NCBI GenBank assembly: GCA_016873525.1
Contig: VGXD01000046.1
Location: 1 to 10,979 of the forward strand
Source of the DNA: Nitrospira sp.
GTDB taxonomy: Bacteria; Nitrospirota; Nitrospiria; Nitrospirales; Nitrospiraceae
Reading direction: 5' to 3'
Length of the DNA: 10,979 nt
Position numbers and translations under genes: made by a program. Positions 1 to 6,495 of the stretch are shown in pieces. Every line of letters begins with the position of its first letter. Within the stretch, counting starts at the first letter, position 1. The notes under the pieces were generated by a model that worked only from the letters and a program-made list of their open reading frames with translations, was not told where the DNA came from and searched no databases.

Positions 1-312
1 AATCGGAAACGGTTCGGCGATCTGCACCGGCTGAATGTGCGTGACGTCCAACTCGTAGCCGCCCTGGGCGCGTTCGTCCCGTCTGAGCGTGCCGGTCAGC
101 ACCAAAGAGGATTCCTGCGTCAGCTTGGCCGACTCCGCAAACTGCTCCTCCCCCACCGTCGCCTTGCTCACGACGGCCTGGAGATCGCCGGTGCCGTCCC
201 GCACGACCAGAAAATGGATCTTGCCGCTGGAGCGGCGATGCCTCAGCCAGCCCCGGATCGTGGCTTCCTGGCCGACGTGATGGGCGACGTCTTCGATGTA
301 GATCACAGCCAT
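1..312 (-). CDS. asnS: Asparaginyl-tRNA synthetase, N-terminal part (runs off the window)
   Basis: This is the first 104 codons of a class IIb aminoacyl-tRNA synthetase, which charges tRNA-Asn with asparagine in the cytoplasm. The protein starts MAVIYIEDVAHHVGQEATIR and goes on with GWLRHRRSSGKIHFLVVRDG, the start of the OB-fold anticodon-binding domain. The phrase KIHFLVVRDGTG followed by LQAVV is typical of AsnRS rather than AspRS or LysRS. The class II catalytic domain, with its motifs 1-3, lies outside the window. The ATG at 312 is preceded on the minus strand by GGAAGGA with a 5-nt spacer, a good ribosome binding site. The gene is divergent from the secreted-protein gene at 488. An archaeal-type AspRS is the only realistic alternative, and it is less likely. 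Confidence 0.88.
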   Translation of the reverse strand, partial: MAVIYIEDVAHHVGQEATIRGWLRHRRSSGKIHFLVVRDGTGDLQAVVSKATVGEEQFAESAKLTQESSLVLTGTLRRDERAQGGYELDVTHIQPVQIAEPFPI

Positions 313-396
313 GACGATCCTTCCGTCCTTTTTTTCAGCCGATGCGCGAAGCAGACGTTTTGAACCTATCCGATTCTCGACGGGCTTTTCAAGGCG

Positions 397-426
397 CCGG
401 CAGCCAAGCACTTGGCATCATGCCGG
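397..426. other. Two-part stem-loop between divergent genes
   Basis: In the 175-bp gap between asnS and the gene at 488, ccggca (397-402) pairs with tgccgg (421-426). Inside it gccaa (403-407) pairs with ttggc (412-416) around a 4-nt loop, with atca bulged on one side. This gives 11 paired bases. There is no following T-run, so it is not a standard terminator. I see no convincing promoter hexamers elsewhere in the gap. A role in the leader of either gene is only a guess. Confidence 0.35.
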
Positions 427-487
427 GCTGCACGAATTGACTTCTTGCGTCCAGAGTGAGCACAATTTAAAAAATGGAGAGGACGCC

Positions 488-1330
488 GTGACGATCCTGA
501 CGAGCATGGGTTTTCGATCCTGGCTGCTCCTGGCCCTCGCCGTGACGGGGGCCGGTTTTTTTGCGCCGGCGGCGCAGGCAACCTGGTACTGGTGCCCAGA
601 CCGGCCCCATGCCGAGTTGCAAGCCCATCAGGAGCCCGGCTGCGAGCCGGTGGTCGAGAAAAAAGAGCCCACCAAGAAAGCGCCGGCCGGGGCAATCGCC
701 CGACCGAAGCCCCCGTTGAAGCCGGAGGAAGTGGAGGCGGCCGTCGAAGAATTTCAGCGGATCTATCGCCGGTTCCTGTCCTGCTGCGCAAGCGACCTCA
801 CGGCAACAACCGTGATCCTCGAACTGGACGACCAGGCCAGGGACTTGTTGAGTCAGATGGAGACGCTCTTCGCCAACGATACGAAAATGCAAAAAACGCT
901 ACAGGGGCGAGGCACGATTCTCTCCCTCATCCAAGCCAGGCATCACTTGCGCGACCTCACGAAGCGCCGCCAGAGCCTCGAAGAATCGCTCGAGGCCGTC
1001 CCGCAGCTCGACTACGAGTCGGCAGGAACGGCGCGGCGCAAGGCCCAACGCCTGCAGGAGTCGATCGACAAGGACTTCCGCCCCGCCGAACCGCCGAGCC
1101 GAGCGCCCACCGGCCCGGAGATCGGCGCCACGCCCCGCTTCGGCCCCTCGATCGGTGCCACGGGACGGGTCGGCACCGACATCGGCGTCGCTCCTCCGGC
1201 TGGATCGAACATCGGCACAGTCCAGCCGAGCGGAACGGAAATCGGCCGGACCCCTGCGACAGGCCCCGCCATCGGCACGGTTCCGCCCACCGGCCCGGAC
1301 ATCGGCAATTCAAATTTGAACCGACGCTGA
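488..1330 (+). CDS. Secreted protein with a C-terminal decapeptide repeat, function unknown
   Basis: I do not recognise a named family. I chose the GTG at 488 (280 aa) because GGAGAGGA lies just upstream with a 4-nt spacer and because a clean Sec signal peptide follows: positive start, hydrophobic core WLLLALAVTGAGFF, and AQA at about residue 31 as the cleavage site. The open frame continues up to 311, but that extension overlaps the start of divergent asnS and has no signal-like features. The mature protein begins TWYWCPD and has a second Cys about 20 residues on, a possible disulfide pair. Then come a Lys/Pro-rich linker and a charged, helical middle (about residues 80-200). Residues 209-273 hold seven copies of G-[PTS]-x-I-G plus five variable residues. 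Probably periplasmic or surface-linked. It converges with the lipoprotein gene ending at 1427. Confidence 0.78.
   Translation: MTILTSMGFRSWLLLALAVTGAGFFAPAAQATWYWCPDRPHAELQAHQEPGCEPVVEKKEPTKKAPAGAIARPKPPLKPEEVEAAVEEFQRIYRRFLSCCASDLTATTVILELDDQARDLLSQMETLFANDTKMQKTLQGRGTILSLIQARHHLRDLTKRRQSLEESLEAVPQLDYESAGTARRKAQRLQESIDKDFRPAEPPSRAPTGPEIGATPRFGPSIGATGRVGTDIGVAPPAGSNIGTVQPSGTEIGRTPATGPAIGTVPPTGPDIGNSNLNRR
1112..1306 (+). repeat. 30-nt in-frame tandem repeat (7 units) encoding G-x-x-I-G decapeptides
   Basis: Seven units start at 1112, 1142, 1172, 1202, 1232, 1262 and 1292, exactly 30 nt apart and in frame. The first five residues of the units read GPEIG, GPSIG, GTDIG, GSNIG, GTEIG, GPAIG and GPDIG. 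The other five positions vary and are rich in Pro, Thr, Ala and Val. The last unit keeps only its conserved part before the C-terminus NSNLNRR. The DNA is diverged between units while the Gly and Ile codons persist, so the repeat is kept at protein level. Confidence 0.9.
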
Positions 1331-1337
1331 GAACACC

Positions 1338-1427
1338 GTGACCGGTGACGGGTGATGCGTAACGGGGCGTGAATGAGCCGCCTGTTACCGACGCGCATCG
1401 TCACTGGTCACGCATCACTCATTACGC
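1338..1427. repeat. Inverted repeat built from 7-nt-phased GTGA/TCAC units
   Basis: This fills the gap between two convergent genes. The left arm has GTGA or GTAA at 1338, 1345, 1352 and 1359. The right arm has the complementary TCAC or TTAC at 1401, 1408, 1415 and 1422. Both arms keep an exact 7-nt step. Several registers of pairing are possible, for example gtgatgcgt (1352-1360) with acgcatcac (1410-1418), a perfect 9-bp match. The right end touches the stop codon of the lipoprotein gene. It could act as a bidirectional transcription end, but there is no T-tract. Confidence 0.7.
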
Positions 1428-2458
1428 TACTTGGCGTCCCGCACGGGCGGCATGGACTCCCAGGTGTCGCCGCCATCCTTGCTCCGGTAAAGCCCGCTTC
1501 CGTTCGTGCCCACGTACCAGACCTTCGGGTCGATCTGGCTCTGGGCCAGCGAACGGATGTTCAGCGTCGCCAGCCCCTTGTTGAGAGCCCGCCAGGTCAC
1601 GCCGCCATCCGTACTGCCGTGCACGCCCTCGCGGCCGGCCACATAGAGCGTGTCCGGACGAGCGCGATCCAGCGCCATCGCGCTGATCATTTGATCCGGC
1701 AACGCCTGCGCGATGCGGGTCCAGGATTGCGCCGCGTCGGCGGACTTGTAGAGCCCGGCGAGGGTGGCGGCATAGATCGTGTCGGGCGCAAAAGGGTCCA
1801 CTTGCACCACGGTCACGCCGAGGGCGCGGGAGGACTTCAGCACGTCCGGCGGCACCAAGCCGTTGTTCGCCTTCTCCCAATGCTGCCCCCCATCCTCCGT
1901 CTTGTACACACCGCCGCTGGTGCCCGCATACATGATCGACGGCCTCGTGGGATCCAGGCCCAGAGTCACGACCATGAGCACTTCCTTCATCCCCTCCATC
2001 CGCTTCTGCCACTGCTCCCCGCCGTTCTGCGTCTCGAAGACCCCCATCGTGGTGGCCGCCACGATCCGGTTGTTGTCCTGCGGATCGAAGACGAACTGGT
2101 TGACCACGGACGTGATCGTCACGTCCTCCAGCCCGGCCCGAAGCGACACCCACCGCTGTCCCCCGTCGTAGCTCTTGAAGACCGCGTCGCCCTTCGTCCC
2201 CGCATAGACCGTGGCGGGATAGACGGGATCGAGGGCCAGCGCGATCACGCGCGAGTGGCTCATCCCCTTCGAGAGGTTCTCCCAGCTCTCCCCGCCGTCT
2301 CGCGTCTTATAGATGTAGTCGTTGGTCGCCACGTAGAGGATGTTCGGATTGGCCGGATGCAGGGCGATCACGACGATGGCATCGCTCCTCCCGCAACCGG
2401 ATGCAGCCAACACGATGAGTAAAAGAGCGGTGACACACAGGGATCGGCAAAGCGCCAT
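1427..2458 (-). CDS. Probable lipoprotein with a seven-repeat Asp-box (sortilin/YCF48-like) beta-propeller
   Basis: From the ATG at 2458 the protein is 343 aa. It has a short N-terminus, a hydrophobic segment (TALLLIVLA) and ASGC, with Cys22 as probable lipidation site (a slightly atypical lipobox with Ala at -3). The rest is a regular repeat of about 45 residues. Each repeat ends in an Asp-box of the type [ST]-x-D-G-G-x-x-W, at about residues 52, 96, 143, 187, 239, 282 and 326; copy three has NGG and copy five DAA. Each repeat also has a strand like LDPxxPxxxYAGT. This is the pattern of BNR/VPS10/YCF48-type propellers, which serve as glycosidase folds, assembly factors or binding scaffolds. 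No glycosidase active site is evident, so binding is more likely. ATG 2470 and TTG 2482 are alternative starts. TTG 2482 has the better ribosome site (AGAGGTGG) but lies inside the repeat element at 2471-2712. Confidence 0.82.
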   Translation of the reverse strand: MALCRSLCVTALLLIVLAASGCGRSDAIVVIALHPANPNILYVATNDYIYKTRDGGESWENLSKGMSHSRVIALALDPVYPATVYAGTKGDAVFKSYDGGQRWVSLRAGLEDVTITSVVNQFVFDPQDNNRIVAATTMGVFETQNGGEQWQKRMEGMKEVLMVVTLGLDPTRPSIMYAGTSGGVYKTEDGGQHWEKANNGLVPPDVLKSSRALGVTVVQVDPFAPDTIYAATLAGLYKSADAAQSWTRIAQALPDQMISAMALDRARPDTLYVAGREGVHGSTDGGVTWRALNKGLATLNIRSLAQSQIDPKVWYVGTNGSGLYRSKDGGDTWESMPPVRDAK

Positions 2459-2470
2459 GCAGGGGCCCAT

Positions 2471-2712
2471 CAGGATGCTCAAACAGGCCACCTCTTCACC
2501 CGCCCACCCCAGCGTGCCAAGACACGCCTCGTCCACTTGCGAGGCCGCAGGGATGCGAGGTCCCCGAGGAGGTACATACCGAGCTTCGCTTGAGCCGCTC
2601 GCTTCGATCAAATGCGAGCGGATAAGTACCTTGCCTCCAGTACGCATGGCTCGACACGTTGAGCGGGGCCGAGCGACCGAGAACAAAGTTGGGGGCCTGT
2701 TTCAGCATCCTG
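2471..2712. mobile_element. 242-bp MITE-like element with 19-bp terminal inverted repeats
   Basis: The left end caggatgctcaaacaggcc (2471-2489) and the reverse complement of the right end (2694-2712) agree at 18 of 19 bases. The interior is rich in secondary structure. Examples are gcctcg/cgaggc (2526-2531 with 2540-2545), ccgctcgc/gcgagcgg (2595-2602 with 2614-2621), and an enclosing aggtac/gtacct pair (2570-2575 with 2626-2631). It holds no gene. It fills almost the whole gap between yajQ, whose stop codon begins 2 bp beyond, and the lipoprotein gene. I see no clear target-site duplication. I recall elements with very similar ends in Nitrospira intergenic regions, but this is unverified memory. 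Confidence 0.72.
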
Positions 2713-2714
2713 CG

Positions 2715-3212
2715 TTAGCGGTAGTTGGTGAACTGGAGATCAATCCCGAAATCCTTTTGTTTCAGGAGCGCCATCACGGCCTGCAACTCGTCCTTGCTCT
2801 TGCTCTGAACGCGCACCTGATCGCCTTGAATCTGCGATTGCGCCTTGAACTTCCCATCACGGATCGCCTGGCCGATCAGTTTGGCCTTGTCGGCGGCGAT
2901 ACCGCTTTGCAGCGTGATCGTCTGCCGCACCGTCCCGCCCAGGGCCTGCTCCACGGTCCCATAGGTCAAGGCCTTGAGCGACACGTTGCGCTTGACGAAC
3001 TTGGCCTTCAGGATTTCCAGCACCGCATTGAGCTTGTAGTCGTCGTCGGACACAATGACCAGCTCTTTTTCCTTTTCCTTGAGGGTCAGTTCCGTTTTGG
3101 AATCCTTGAAGTCAAACCGCTGCCGGATTTCCTTCACGGTCTGCTCGACCGCGTTTTTCACTTCCTGCATGTCCACCTGGGAGACCACGTCGAACGAACT
3201 CAGATCAGCCAT
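2715..3212 (-). CDS. yajQ: YajQ family nucleotide-binding protein (UPF0234)
   Basis: The 165-aa protein matches YajQ over its full usual length: N-terminal SSFDVVSQVDMQEVKNAVEQ, central FDFKDSKTELTL, and C-terminal KDFGIDLQFTNYR, a hallmark ending. The family has two ferredoxin-like folds and has been reported to bind nucleotides, with some members binding cyclic di-GMP and acting with transcription factors (known from Xanthomonas). Which ligand applies here cannot be read from the sequence. The start at 3212 has AAGGGGG five bases upstream. The gene is on the same strand as cstA, but a 93-bp gap with an inverted repeat separates them. The stop codon is 2 bp from the edge of the MITE-like element, which may therefore be transcribed as its 3' tail. 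Confidence 0.95.
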   Translation of the reverse strand: MADLSSFDVVSQVDMQEVKNAVEQTVKEIRQRFDFKDSKTELTLKEKEKELVIVSDDDYKLNAVLEILKAKFVKRNVSLKALTYGTVEQALGGTVRQTITLQSGIAADKAKLIGQAIRDGKFKAQSQIQGDQVRVQSKSKDELQAVMALLKQKDFGIDLQFTNYR

Positions 3213-3228
3213 CGCAACCCCCTTGCAT

Positions 3229-3295
3229 TCAGTTTTCAGCTTGTCAGCCGTCAGTCCTCAGTTTTTGGAACTGCAGGCTGATTGCTGAACGCTGA
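3229..3295. repeat. Inverted repeat built from 7-nt-phased TCAG/CTGA units
   Basis: This lies between the yajQ start and the cstA stop. The left arm has TCAG at 3229, 3236, 3244, 3251 and 3258 (steps 7, 8, 7, 7). The right arm has the complementary CTGA at 3278, 3285 and 3292. The arms can form an imperfect hairpin of roughly 18 bp. It has the same architecture as the repeat at 1338-1427 with a different unit sequence. It may separate the cstA transcript from yajQ. Confidence 0.65.
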
Positions 3296-3305
3296 CCGCT
3301 TCCTC

Positions 3306-5303
3306 TCAACAACACCGCTCGATGGAAATCTTCACGCCCCCGGCGGAGGTGCCGCCGCCGAGGGGGATGCCGCCCGGCCCCACGATGACCTCGCTGCTCC
3401 TGTAGGGCCGGCCCTGCACGACATAGCCATACCATCGTCTCGCGCTGTCCACCAGCACGACGACCGCCAGCGCCGCCACGACCCCGACCAGCCCGGCATC
3501 CAGGTACAGCGTGAAGGCCTCATCCGAAGCCGCGAGGGCGGCCTGGGCCGTGAACCAAAAGAACAGCTCGTAGGAGCCGGCCAGCGTCACCACGCCCACG
3601 AACAGCATCGGCGCCGCCGTCACCCAGCCATAGCGCACCTTGCCCATCTTGATCAACACGGTCGTGCCGATGCAGAGGGCCAGGGTGCCCAGCAGTTGAT
3701 TGGCCGCCCCGAACATGGGCCAGATCGTGGCAATGCTGCCGGTGCCGATCAGGTAGCCCCAGGCGCCCACCACGAGGGCGCTGCTGGCAAGCACCCCCGG
3801 CCACCAGCCGATCCGCCGCAGCGGAGCATAGAACCGCCCGCCCATCTCCTGGACAAGATACCGCGCCACCCGCGTCCCTGCGTCGATCGTGGTCAGGATG
3901 AACAGCGCCTCGAACAGCAGAGCAAATTGATACCAATAGGCCATCAGATGGGCCATGCCGGGCAGGCCGGAAAAGATGGAGGCCATGCCGACCGCCAGCG
4001 ACACCGCGCCGCCAGGCCTCCCGGCCACGTCCACCTCGACCAGACGCGACAGCTCCTGGAGCCTCGCCACGGGGAACCCCATGTCGGCCAGGGCCTCCGG
4101 CGAGAGCAGACTATTGATCGCCAGGTAATCGCCCGGCGCCAGGACCGAGGCCGCGATCAAGGCCATCACGCCCACGAAGCTCTCCATCAACATGGCGCCG
4201 TAACCCACGACGGCGTGGGATTCGCGCGCGATCATCTTGGGCGTCGTGCCGGAGGCCACGAGGGCATGGAAGCCGGAGACCGCCCCGCAGGCGATCGTGA
4301 TGAAGAGGAAGGGAAACCAGGGGCCGGGGATGATGGGCCCGCCGCCGTGGACGAACCCGGTCACGCGCGGCATCTCGATCGCCGGCGCCAACACGATGAC
4401 CCCCAGCCCCAAGAGCCCGACCACGCCGACCTTCATGAAGGTCGAAAGATAATCGCGCGGCACCAGCAACATCCAGGCCGGCAGCACCGAGGCCAGAAAT
4501 CCATAGCCGGCCAGGAGCCAGACCAGCGTGGACCGCTCGAACGAAAACCAGCCGGCCGCCTCCGACTGGCCGACAAGACGCCCGGCAACCACGGCCAGGA
4601 CCAGCAAGGCCACGCCCAGGGCCGACATCTCGCCGACGCGGCCCGGCCGGAACTTCTGGAGGTAGAAGCCCATCAGGACCGCGATCGGAATCGTCATCGC
4701 AATCGTGAAGGCGCCCCAGGCGTTCCGGTACAGGGCATTGACCACCGCCAGGCCCAGGCCGGCCAGGGCGACCACCACGATGAAGAGCACCGCGACGGCC
4801 GTCGCGGTCCCGGTGACGGCGCCGATCTCGTCCTGCGCGATCTCGGGCAAAGAACGGCCGTTGCGCCGCATCGAGGCGACCAGGATGACGAAGTCCTGGA
4901 CCGCCCCGGCCAACACCGCGCCGATCACCAGCCAGAGAAACCCGGGGAGAAAGCCGAACTGCGCCGCCAGCACCGGCCCCAGCAAAGGCCCGGCCCCGGC
5001 GATCGCCGCGAAGTGATGGCCGAAGAGCACATATTTGTTGGCGGGGTAAAAGTTCGTGCCGTCCTGGAGGCGGTGCGCCGGGGTGATCCGCGCATCGTTC
5101 AGATCGAGGACGCGGCGGGCCAGGAAGCGCCCGTAGAAACGGAAGGCCAGGACGTAGAAGCAGGATGCGGCCACCACCAGCCACAGGCCGTTCACCTTCT
5201 CGCCGGGATTGAGCAGACCCGTGACGAAGCCGAAGGCCGCCGCGCAGGCCAGCGCCACCAGGACCCAGACCGCCATCATGCCGCGTCCGATCATGCGTCG
5301 CAT
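3306..5303 (-). CDS. cstA: Carbon starvation protein CstA-family transporter
   Basis: This 665-aa protein is rich in membrane segments and carries CstA landmarks: near residue 95 FGHHFAAIAGAGPLLGPVLA, then AQFGFLPGFLWLVIGAVLAG and AVQDFVILVASMRRNGRSL, and later GCGAVSGFHALVASGTTPK. CstA and its relative BtsT (YjiY) are inner-membrane carriers. Published substrates are pyruvate (with protons) and peptides; E. coli CstA is about 700 aa. ATG 5294 is an alternative start with AGGA 9 nt upstream, while 5303 has no good ribosome site. The stop codon of the PhnW-like gene is 64 bp upstream, with only a weak 7-bp hairpin between (5312-5318 with 5336-5342), so co-transcription is plausible. Position next to pyruvate-linked enzymes hints at pyruvate or an analogue as substrate, which is inference. 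Confidence 0.93.
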   Translation of the reverse strand: MRRMIGRGMMAVWVLVALACAAAFGFVTGLLNPGEKVNGLWLVVAASCFYVLAFRFYGRFLARRVLDLNDARITPAHRLQDGTNFYPANKYVLFGHHFAAIAGAGPLLGPVLAAQFGFLPGFLWLVIGAVLAGAVQDFVILVASMRRNGRSLPEIAQDEIGAVTGTATAVAVLFIVVVALAGLGLAVVNALYRNAWGAFTIAMTIPIAVLMGFYLQKFRPGRVGEMSALGVALLVLAVVAGRLVGQSEAAGWFSFERSTLVWLLAGYGFLASVLPAWMLLVPRDYLSTFMKVGVVGLLGLGVIVLAPAIEMPRVTGFVHGGGPIIPGPWFPFLFITIACGAVSGFHALVASGTTPKMIARESHAVVGYGAMLMESFVGVMALIAASVLAPGDYLAINSLLSPEALADMGFPVARLQELSRLVEVDVAGRPGGAVSLAVGMASIFSGLPGMAHLMAYWYQFALLFEALFILTTIDAGTRVARYLVQEMGGRFYAPLRRIGWWPGVLASSALVVGAWGYLIGTGSIATIWPMFGAANQLLGTLALCIGTTVLIKMGKVRYGWVTAAPMLFVGVVTLAGSYELFFWFTAQAALAASDEAFTLYLDAGLVGVVAALAVVVLVDSARRWYGYVVQGRPYRSSEVIVGPGGIPLGGGTSAGGVKISIERCC

Positions 5304-5367
5304 CCTAACAAGCCGCCGAAACCCCGGACACCGACCGGCGGCGGAACGGGCGACACGAGGGCCTCGC

Positions 5368-6462
5368 TTAGGACCGCGCGGACGTCGCGTCCAATACGAG
5401 CTGGAACGCGGAGAGGAAGCCCTCGATCTCCGCTCCGCTCAAGGCCCCCATGTTGGCGATGCGGAAAATCTTGGACTCGAACTGTCCCAGCCCCGGCGCA
5501 ATGACATAGCCCTGCTTCTTCAAGCCGGCGTGGAGCGCGTCGTAGCTCACGCCGGCCGGCAGATGATAGGCCGTCAGCCCGTTGGACTGCACCTCCGGGG
5601 GCAGGACCGGCTTCAGCCCCAACTCGCTCATCTTCTGGCGGATGGCCGCAGCTCCTTTTTTATAACGCAGGATGCGGTTGGCCAGACCCTCCTCCGACAG
5701 CTCGTCGAGGGCCTCGTCGAAGGCGTAATAGGCCTGCACCGCCGGCGTGAAGGGAATGCGTCCCCGCTCTTCGTTCTCGTAGTAATGCGGCAGGTGCAGG
5801 TACCAGGACCGTTTGGGATAGGTCTTCATGCGCTCCATGAAGCCCTTGCGCACCAGGACGAAGGACACGCCGGGGATGCCTTGGATGCCGCCCTGGGCTG
5901 TGCCGGCCACCATATAGAGGTGCGATCCGGCAATGTCCAGCGCCTCGCCGCCCAAGCCGTTCACCGAGTCCACGATGAAGACGCGGTTCTGACTGTCCAC
6001 CACCTCCGCAATCTCCTTGATCGGATTGATCAGGCCGGTCGTGGTTTCATGATGCACCATCGCCACGGCGTAGACTTCGGGATGCTGCCGGAGCGCCAGC
6101 CGCAGTTTTTCCGGGTCGGGCCTCGCGCCCCAATCCAGCTTGAACTCCGCCACGCCCAGCCTGGGCACGCCGATGATGGAAGCCATCCGCTCGCCGTAGA
6201 CGCCGTTGTTGATGACCAGGGCCCGTTTCCCGTGCGGCATCGAAGAGAGCAGCGCGGATTCGATGGCCATGGTCCCGGAGCCGGTCATGACCACCGCCGT
6301 ATAGTCCGCCTCGCCCCCCGGCACAAAGATCCGCAGAAGTTTCTGTCTGATGCGATGCAGGAGGTCCGAAAATTCCGGCTCCTCGTGACTGAACACCGGC
6401 CGCTGCAGCGCCGCGCCGACCCGCGCCGACACTTGCGCGGCCTCTGGAGTCAAGAGAATCAC
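5368..6462 (-). CDS. PhnW-like (2-aminoethylphosphonate:pyruvate transaminase family) protein lacking the PLP lysine
   Basis: The 364-aa protein aligns end to end with PhnW, a fold-type I class V enzyme interconverting aminoethylphosphonate plus pyruvate and phosphonoacetaldehyde plus alanine. Conserved features: TGSGTMAIE near residue 60 (cofactor phosphate site), VHHETTTGLINP near 136, Asp165 in IVDSVNGLGG (pairs with the pyridine nitrogen), FTPA, and FRIANMG near the end (carboxylate-binding Arg). The catalytic segment is ANKCIQGVPG in PhnW as I recall it, and AQGGIQGIPG here. The ungapped match from Asp165 puts Gly191 (codon 5890-5892, GGC) at the Schiff-base lysine, and no nearby Lys replaces it. 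It may be inactive, use cofactor non-covalently, or have new chemistry. The GTG start has GGAGGTGG a few bases upstream, a strong site. It lies 33 nt after the decarboxylase beta gene. Confidence 0.88.
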   Translation of the reverse strand: MILLTPEAAQVSARVGAALQRPVFSHEEPEFSDLLHRIRQKLLRIFVPGGEADYTAVVMTGSGTMAIESALLSSMPHGKRALVINNGVYGERMASIIGVPRLGVAEFKLDWGARPDPEKLRLALRQHPEVYAVAMVHHETTTGLINPIKEIAEVVDSQNRVFIVDSVNGLGGEALDIAGSHLYMVAGTAQGGIQGIPGVSFVLVRKGFMERMKTYPKRSWYLHLPHYYENEERGRIPFTPAVQAYYAFDEALDELSEEGLANRILRYKKGAAAIRQKMSELGLKPVLPPEVQSNGLTAYHLPAGVSYDALHAGLKKQGYVIAPGLGQFESKIFRIANMGALSGAEIEGFLSAFQLVLDATSARS

Positions 6463-6495
6463 GAACCACCTCCGTTCATTCCGCGGCCTGACGCG

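Noticed and set aside
435..475. TTGACT at 437-442 as the -35 of a promoter for the gene at 488
   Set aside because: No acceptable -10 lies 16-18 nt downstream; the nearest AT-rich stretch runs into the ribosome site.
1112..1306. Possible CRISPR array because of 30-nt spacing
   Set aside because: The units are contiguous, diverged, in frame and protein-coding; there are no separate spacers.
2496..2708. A 70-codon minus-strand open frame, and an upstream extension of the lipoprotein to 2686
   Set aside because: Both lie inside the MITE-like element and have no family-like sequence or signal peptide logic.
5312..5342. Rho-independent terminator between the PhnW-like gene and cstA
   Set aside because: The stem is only 7 bp with a 17-nt loop and there is no T-run on either strand.
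3282..5504. A 740-codon open frame on the plus strand
   Set aside because: It is antisense to cstA; the product is a low-complexity mix of His, Arg, Gln, Asp and Gly, typical of the complement of a GC-rich membrane protein gene.
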